Below, piece by piece: positions 61,433 through 64,000 of a DNA stretch of 64,000 nt. Source of the stretch: Flavisericum labens. GTDB lineage: Bacteria; Bacteroidota; Bacteroidia; Flavobacteriales; Flavobacteriaceae. Location of the stretch: positions 69,618-133,617 of the forward strand of contig NZ_JBJJBQ010000010.1 in NCBI RefSeq assembly GCF_045446075.1, in the 5' to 3' direction. The notes below the pieces were generated by a model. It did no database searches. It worked only from the letters and a program-made list of their open reading frames with translations, and was not told where the DNA came from. The first letter of the stretch is position 1, and every line of letters starts with the position of its first letter. The position numbers and the translations under genes are program-made.

Positions 61433-61458
61433 AGTTTGATTTTTTGTATCGTTGAATG

Positions 61459-62160
61459 TCACGCCTCTTTCCAAGCGCGTAACATTTCACGTTTGCCAGG
61501 TGGTCCGGGGAGTTTTTCAACTTTAAAACCAACGGACAACATGGACCGCCGAACGCTGCCTTTTGCCGAATATGTTACTAAAATGCCATTATTTTTTAAA
61601 GCGTTATACATTTTTTTAAAAATGTCTTCTGTCCACAGTTCAGGCTGAACTCTTGCCCCAAAGGCGTCAAAGTAAATTAAATTATAGGTTTCTTTATCTT
61701 CAATTTCAGAAAAGAACTGTTTCCGTTTGGTCAAAGAAAATTGAGCTGATATGGCATGTTTTTCTTCCCAACTAGTATTATGTAGTTTTGAGAAAACAGA
61801 TTCGCTGTTTTCTCCTTTTAATTCTTTCGGATAATTTAATTTTAATATTTCTTCCTCAGAAACGGGGAAGGCTTCAATTCCAATATAATTGATGTTTTGT
61901 TTTAGTTTTTCGGCTTCCAACAGGGTGATAAACGCATTGAGCCCTGTGCCAAAACCGATTTCTAGAATTGAAATTGAATAATGGGATTCTGAAACGAGTT
62001 CAGAATGACAAAGCTTAGAACAAAAGTGATGTAATCCGTGTTTTATAAAAACATGATAGGCCTCTTGAATGGCGCCATGTTTAGAATGGTATTGTTCATT
62101 CCATTCAGGAATATGAATGGTGGTGGAGCCATCGGCCGTTACAATTATCTCTCTCTTCAA
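61459..62160 (-). CDS. mnmD: tRNA (mnm5s2U34)-methyltransferase MnmD, with in-frame repeat insertion
   Basis: Completes the mnm5s2U modification at tRNA wobble position 34, 233 aa. The SAM-binding motif ILEIGFGTGLNAF (residues 65-77) and DAFGARVQPELWTEDIF are MnmD signatures, and VKIEKLPGPPGKREMLRAW is the C-terminal end (visible as VEKLPGPPGKREMLRAW). Residues about 49-62 (KLCHSELVSESHYS) look like an inserted interspersed repeat in frame. It stands 6 nt after DUF4920. Function is likely kept, since the insertion sits before the SAM motif. Confidence 0.9.
   Translation of the reverse strand: MKREIIVTADGSTTIHIPEWNEQYHSKHGAIQEAYHVFIKHGLHHFCSKLCHSELVSESHYSISILEIGFGTGLNAFITLLEAEKLKQNINYIGIEAFPVSEEEILKLNYPKELKGENSESVFSKLHNTSWEEKHAISAQFSLTKRKQFFSEIEDKETYNLIYFDAFGARVQPELWTEDIFKKMYNALKNNGILVTYSAKGSVRRSMLSVGFKVEKLPGPPGKREMLRAWKEA
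61983..62014. repeat. Interspersed repeat inside mnmD
   Basis: On the + strand the segment reads GGATTCTGAAACGAGTTCAG then AATGAC. Its - strand translation is SELVSES. The same repeat (CATTCTGAACTCGTTTCAGAATC) is known from intergenic copies in Bacteroidota. It interrupts the mnmD frame without breaking it. Confidence 0.7.
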
Positions 62161-62166
62161 ACGAAT

Positions 62167-62670
62167 TTATTTTAAAAGTAAAACGCCATCTGCTTCAAAA
62201 GAATAGGTGCGTTTTGGATTTTTAATTTGTGCTATTTCTTCCTCAGGTTTTCCGGCATCTTCAGCATAGTGGCGAAGTTCTTCAACCGTAACCTCGTTAA
62301 CAAACGCTTTACCATTTATAATCACTTCTTTTCCTTCGACATCCTTCGGAACAAAAAATCCGTAGTCTTTAAATTTCACCATCACTTCTTCTCCGTTTTC
62401 CAAATCCAATCGAATCCAGCAACCTTTAGCTTGGCAAACGCTATTCACTTTGGCTTTTATTTTAGAATTGATGCTGTCACCCAGTTGCATGGTTTTGTAA
62501 TGAGCCGCCATAGAACTTGCTGCAATGGCATCGTTAGGGATAATTTCCTTTCCGAAAGATTTGTAGTTTTTTTGTAGGATTTCCGTTTGATTATTTTGGT
62601 TTTCCTCGGTTTTATTCTTGCAAGAAAATATCATTAGGGCACAAAAAATGAAGACTATAAAGAACCTCAT
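62167..62670 (-). CDS. DUF4920 lipoprotein
   Basis: A 167 aa protein. The lipoprotein signal is MRFFIVFIFCALMIFSC. The DUF4920 core is visible: GDSINSKIKAKVNSVCQAKGCWIRLDLENGEEVMVKFKDYGFFVPKDVEGKEVIINGKAFVNEVTVEELRHYAEDAG, with a Cys pair (C-x4-C) that could bind metal or form a disulfide. It is upstream of mnmD, a conserved pairing in Flavobacteriia. It is divergent from ilvE. Confidence 0.88.
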   Translation of the reverse strand: MRFFIVFIFCALMIFSCKNKTEENQNNQTEILQKNYKSFGKEIIPNDAIAASSMAAHYKTMQLGDSINSKIKAKVNSVCQAKGCWIRLDLENGEEVMVKFKDYGFFVPKDVEGKEVIINGKAFVNEVTVEELRHYAEDAGKPEEEIAQIKNPKRTYSFEADGVLLLK

Positions 62671-62734
62671 GATGTTAATATTTCAATTTTAAACGATATT
62701 ATGTAAATATACCGCTTTTTTAATACCAATTTCT

Positions 62735-62742
62735 TTAAATTT
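62735..62742 (+). promoter_or_regulatory. -7-like element of ilvE (TAAATTTG)
   Basis: TAAATTTG lies about 23 nt before the ATG at 62765. No clear -33 TTG is seen at the right distance, so confidence is moderate. Confidence 0.5.
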
Positions 62743-62764
62743 GTGGCTTTAAACAACTGGACTT

Positions 62765-63832
62765 ATGAGTACTATAATCCATGATATAGAGGTTTTAAAG
62801 GCTAAAACTTCTAAAATCAACGAGATAGATTTCGATAATTTGAAATTCGGACATGTGTTTTCAGATCATATGTTAGAATGCAATTTTAAAAACGGAGAAT
62901 GGCAAGCGCCAAAAGTGGTGCCTTATCAGCCAATTACCCTAGACCCTTCTTCTAAGATTTTCCATTATGGGCAATCGGTTTTTGAGGGGATGAAAGCTTA
63001 CAAAGATGAGGATGAAAGAGTCTGGTTGTTTCGTCCTTTGGAAAATTTTAAGCGTTTGAATATTTCGTCAAAGCGATTAGCGATTCCGGAATTACCAGAA
63101 GGCTATTTTATGGATGGCTTGAAGGCCTTGTTGGAAGTTGATAAAGATTGGATTCCTAAGAAAGAAGGAAGCTCTTTATATATCCGTCCGTTTGTTTTTG
63201 CTAGCGGTAATGGATTCCATGCCTCGCCAGCCGATGAGTACAAATTCATCATCTGTACTGCACCCTCTGGAGCATATTTTGCAGGAGACGTTAGGGTGTT
63301 AATTGAGGAAAAATACTCACGTTCTGCTAATGGCGGTGTTGGTTTTGCAAAAGCAGGAGGAAACTATGCTGGGCAATTTTACCCAACACAATTGGCTATT
63401 GAAAAAGGCTACCAACAGGTAATTTGGACAGACGATAACACCCATGAGTATATTGAAGAAGCAGGTGCGATGAATATTTTTGTTCGTATAAACGATACTT
63501 TAATAACAGCACCAACTAGCGATAGAATCCTTGATGGTATTACCAGAAAAAGTATTATTGAACTGGCTAAAGCTGAAAATATTCCAGTCGAGGTTAGAAA
63601 ATTAAAAGTAAGTGAAGTAGTAGATGCTGCCAAGGATGGAACGTTAAAAGAAATGTTTGGAGCAGGAACCGCTGCGGTAATTTCACCAATTTCTGGCTTT
63701 GGTTATAAAGATTCGGATTACGAGCTACCAAAACTAGACAATACGTATGCTAGTTTTTTGAAAAAAAGAATAACCGACATACAAACCAATAAAACGGAAG
63801 ACCCTTTTGGTTGGCGTTATCAGGTGAAGTAG
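62765..63832 (+). CDS. ilvE: Branched-chain amino acid aminotransferase
   Basis: A fold-type IV PLP enzyme, 355 aa, that interconverts Leu/Ile/Val and their 2-oxo acids. GQSVFEGMKAYKDEDERVWLFRP is the N-terminal signature, VGFAKAGGNYAGQF holds the Schiff-base Lys, and EEAGAMNIFVRIND is the second PLP contact. The length and motifs are those of the larger (eukaryote-like) BCAT class. It may feed branched acyl-CoA metabolism used by IcmF (inference). A strong terminator follows. Confidence 0.95.
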   Translation: MSTIIHDIEVLKAKTSKINEIDFDNLKFGHVFSDHMLECNFKNGEWQAPKVVPYQPITLDPSSKIFHYGQSVFEGMKAYKDEDERVWLFRPLENFKRLNISSKRLAIPELPEGYFMDGLKALLEVDKDWIPKKEGSSLYIRPFVFASGNGFHASPADEYKFIICTAPSGAYFAGDVRVLIEEKYSRSANGGVGFAKAGGNYAGQFYPTQLAIEKGYQQVIWTDDNTHEYIEEAGAMNIFVRINDTLITAPTSDRILDGITRKSIIELAKAENIPVEVRKLKVSEVVDAAKDGTLKEMFGAGTAAVISPISGFGYKDSDYELPKLDNTYASFLKKRITDIQTNKTEDPFGWRYQVK

Positions 63833-63880
63833 AAAGAGCTCATCCTAGCCTTCCCAAGGGAAAGGAAAACGAAATATTAT

Positions 63881-63914
63881 AAAAAAGAGAAGCAGTACTG
63901 CTTCTCTTTTTTTA
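63881..63914 (+). terminator. Terminator after ilvE
   Basis: A perfect palindrome (63881-63912, AAAAAAGAGAAGCAGT mirrored) with the T run on the + strand. It ends the ilvE transcript before the putative insertion sequence. Confidence 0.85.
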
Positions 63915-63923
63915 TTGTCATCT

Positions 63924-64000
63924 TGTCCCGTCCTGAAATAGCGATACACTAAAACCTTAGTGTAATGGAATTACCAGAAAACGATGGGTATATCAAACGT
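63924..64000 (+). mobile_element. Putative left end of an IS3-like insertion sequence (truncated by window)
   Basis: From about 63924 the sequence TGTCCCGTCCTGAAATAGCG begins abruptly after the ilvE terminator. A hairpin (ACACTAA-aacc-TTAGTGT, 63946-63963) lies 1 nt before an ATG at 63965 whose 12 codons (MELPENDGYIKR) run off the window edge. The wording and layout resemble the start of an IS3-family transposase in flavobacteria. Only the end is visible, so the family is uncertain. Confidence 0.45.

Noticed and set aside
61340..61648. 102-residue + strand frame opposite mnmD
   Set aside because: It reads through the REP-like repeat and antisense to mnmD; composition is unlike a protein.
1..64000. 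CRISPR array
   Set aside because: No run of regularly spaced identical repeats was seen anywhere in the window.

Overview
The window reads as chromosome of an AT-rich member of the Flavobacteriaceae (Bacteroidota), probably marine. The evidence is the gene set: DUF4290, DUF493, YqgE, GSII next to GSIII, MurA with Asp in place of the catalytic Cys, SigZ, YpdA, a TonB-dependent receptor with a CarboxypepD_reg-like plug extension, DUF3078, DUF4920-MnmD and TIGR01777. Promoters of the Bacteroidota type (TTG-N19/20-TAnnTTTG) and scarce Shine-Dalgarno sequences agree with this. Genes are dense, and short transcription units change strand often.

1-5.3 kb is accessory DNA. A tight + strand operon encodes a DUF2779 protein (Cas4/RecB-like nuclease plus an exonuclease-like domain, cut by the window edge), an RloC-like AAA ATPase with a CxxC hook and a candidate anticodon-nuclease C-terminus, a DUF2130 coiled-coil nuclease-fold protein and a 47-residue peptide. 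It stops against the 3' end of a tRNA-Met gene, next to a pair of direct repeats that could be integrase arm sites. I read it as the end of a defence-type island.

5.4-28.2 kb is mostly housekeeping: a START-like protein, a class IV aminotransferase, YqgE, HU, Fmt, RecQ, an AAA_28 NTPase, DUF493, DUF4290-MurA, an M1 peptidase, soluble and membrane pyrophosphatases, divergent glutamine synthetases II and III, an AIR-synthase-like protein, DUF3078 and a class II (B12) ribonucleotide reductase. At 28.2-29.2 kb a small ABC transporter is decaying: its ATPase has three frameshifts.

29.3-41.7 kb holds prfA-pyrF, small conserved proteins, a DUF4197 lipoprotein, PurU, the fused mutase IcmF, an unlisted 33-residue peptide with 11 cysteines just upstream of a SigZ sigma factor whose tail is itself Cys-rich, an Lrp regulator, and an MFS-YpdA-VOC operon that suggests bacillithiol redox metabolism.

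42-48 kb holds a DUF1684 lipoprotein, a siderophore-type TonB receptor with a PepSY membrane protein (iron uptake), CrcB and a SRPBCC/GyrI protein. 48.4-57.8 kb holds a DPP III-type peptidase, a five-gene - strand run (ABC ATPase, ABC permease, MscS channel, outer-membrane protein, sigma-54 activator without a DNA-binding domain) and grpE-dnaJ, where DnaJ keeps only half of its zinc-finger motifs. 57.9-64 kb holds YceI, an unrecognised secreted protein, a TIGR01777 epimerase, DUF4920-mnmD (mnmD carries an in-frame interspersed repeat) and ilvE. The right edge appears to cut into an insertion sequence.

The two best candidates for undescribed biology are the nuclease/RloC-like cassette at the left edge and the Cys-rich peptide-SigZ pair near 37.2 kb.
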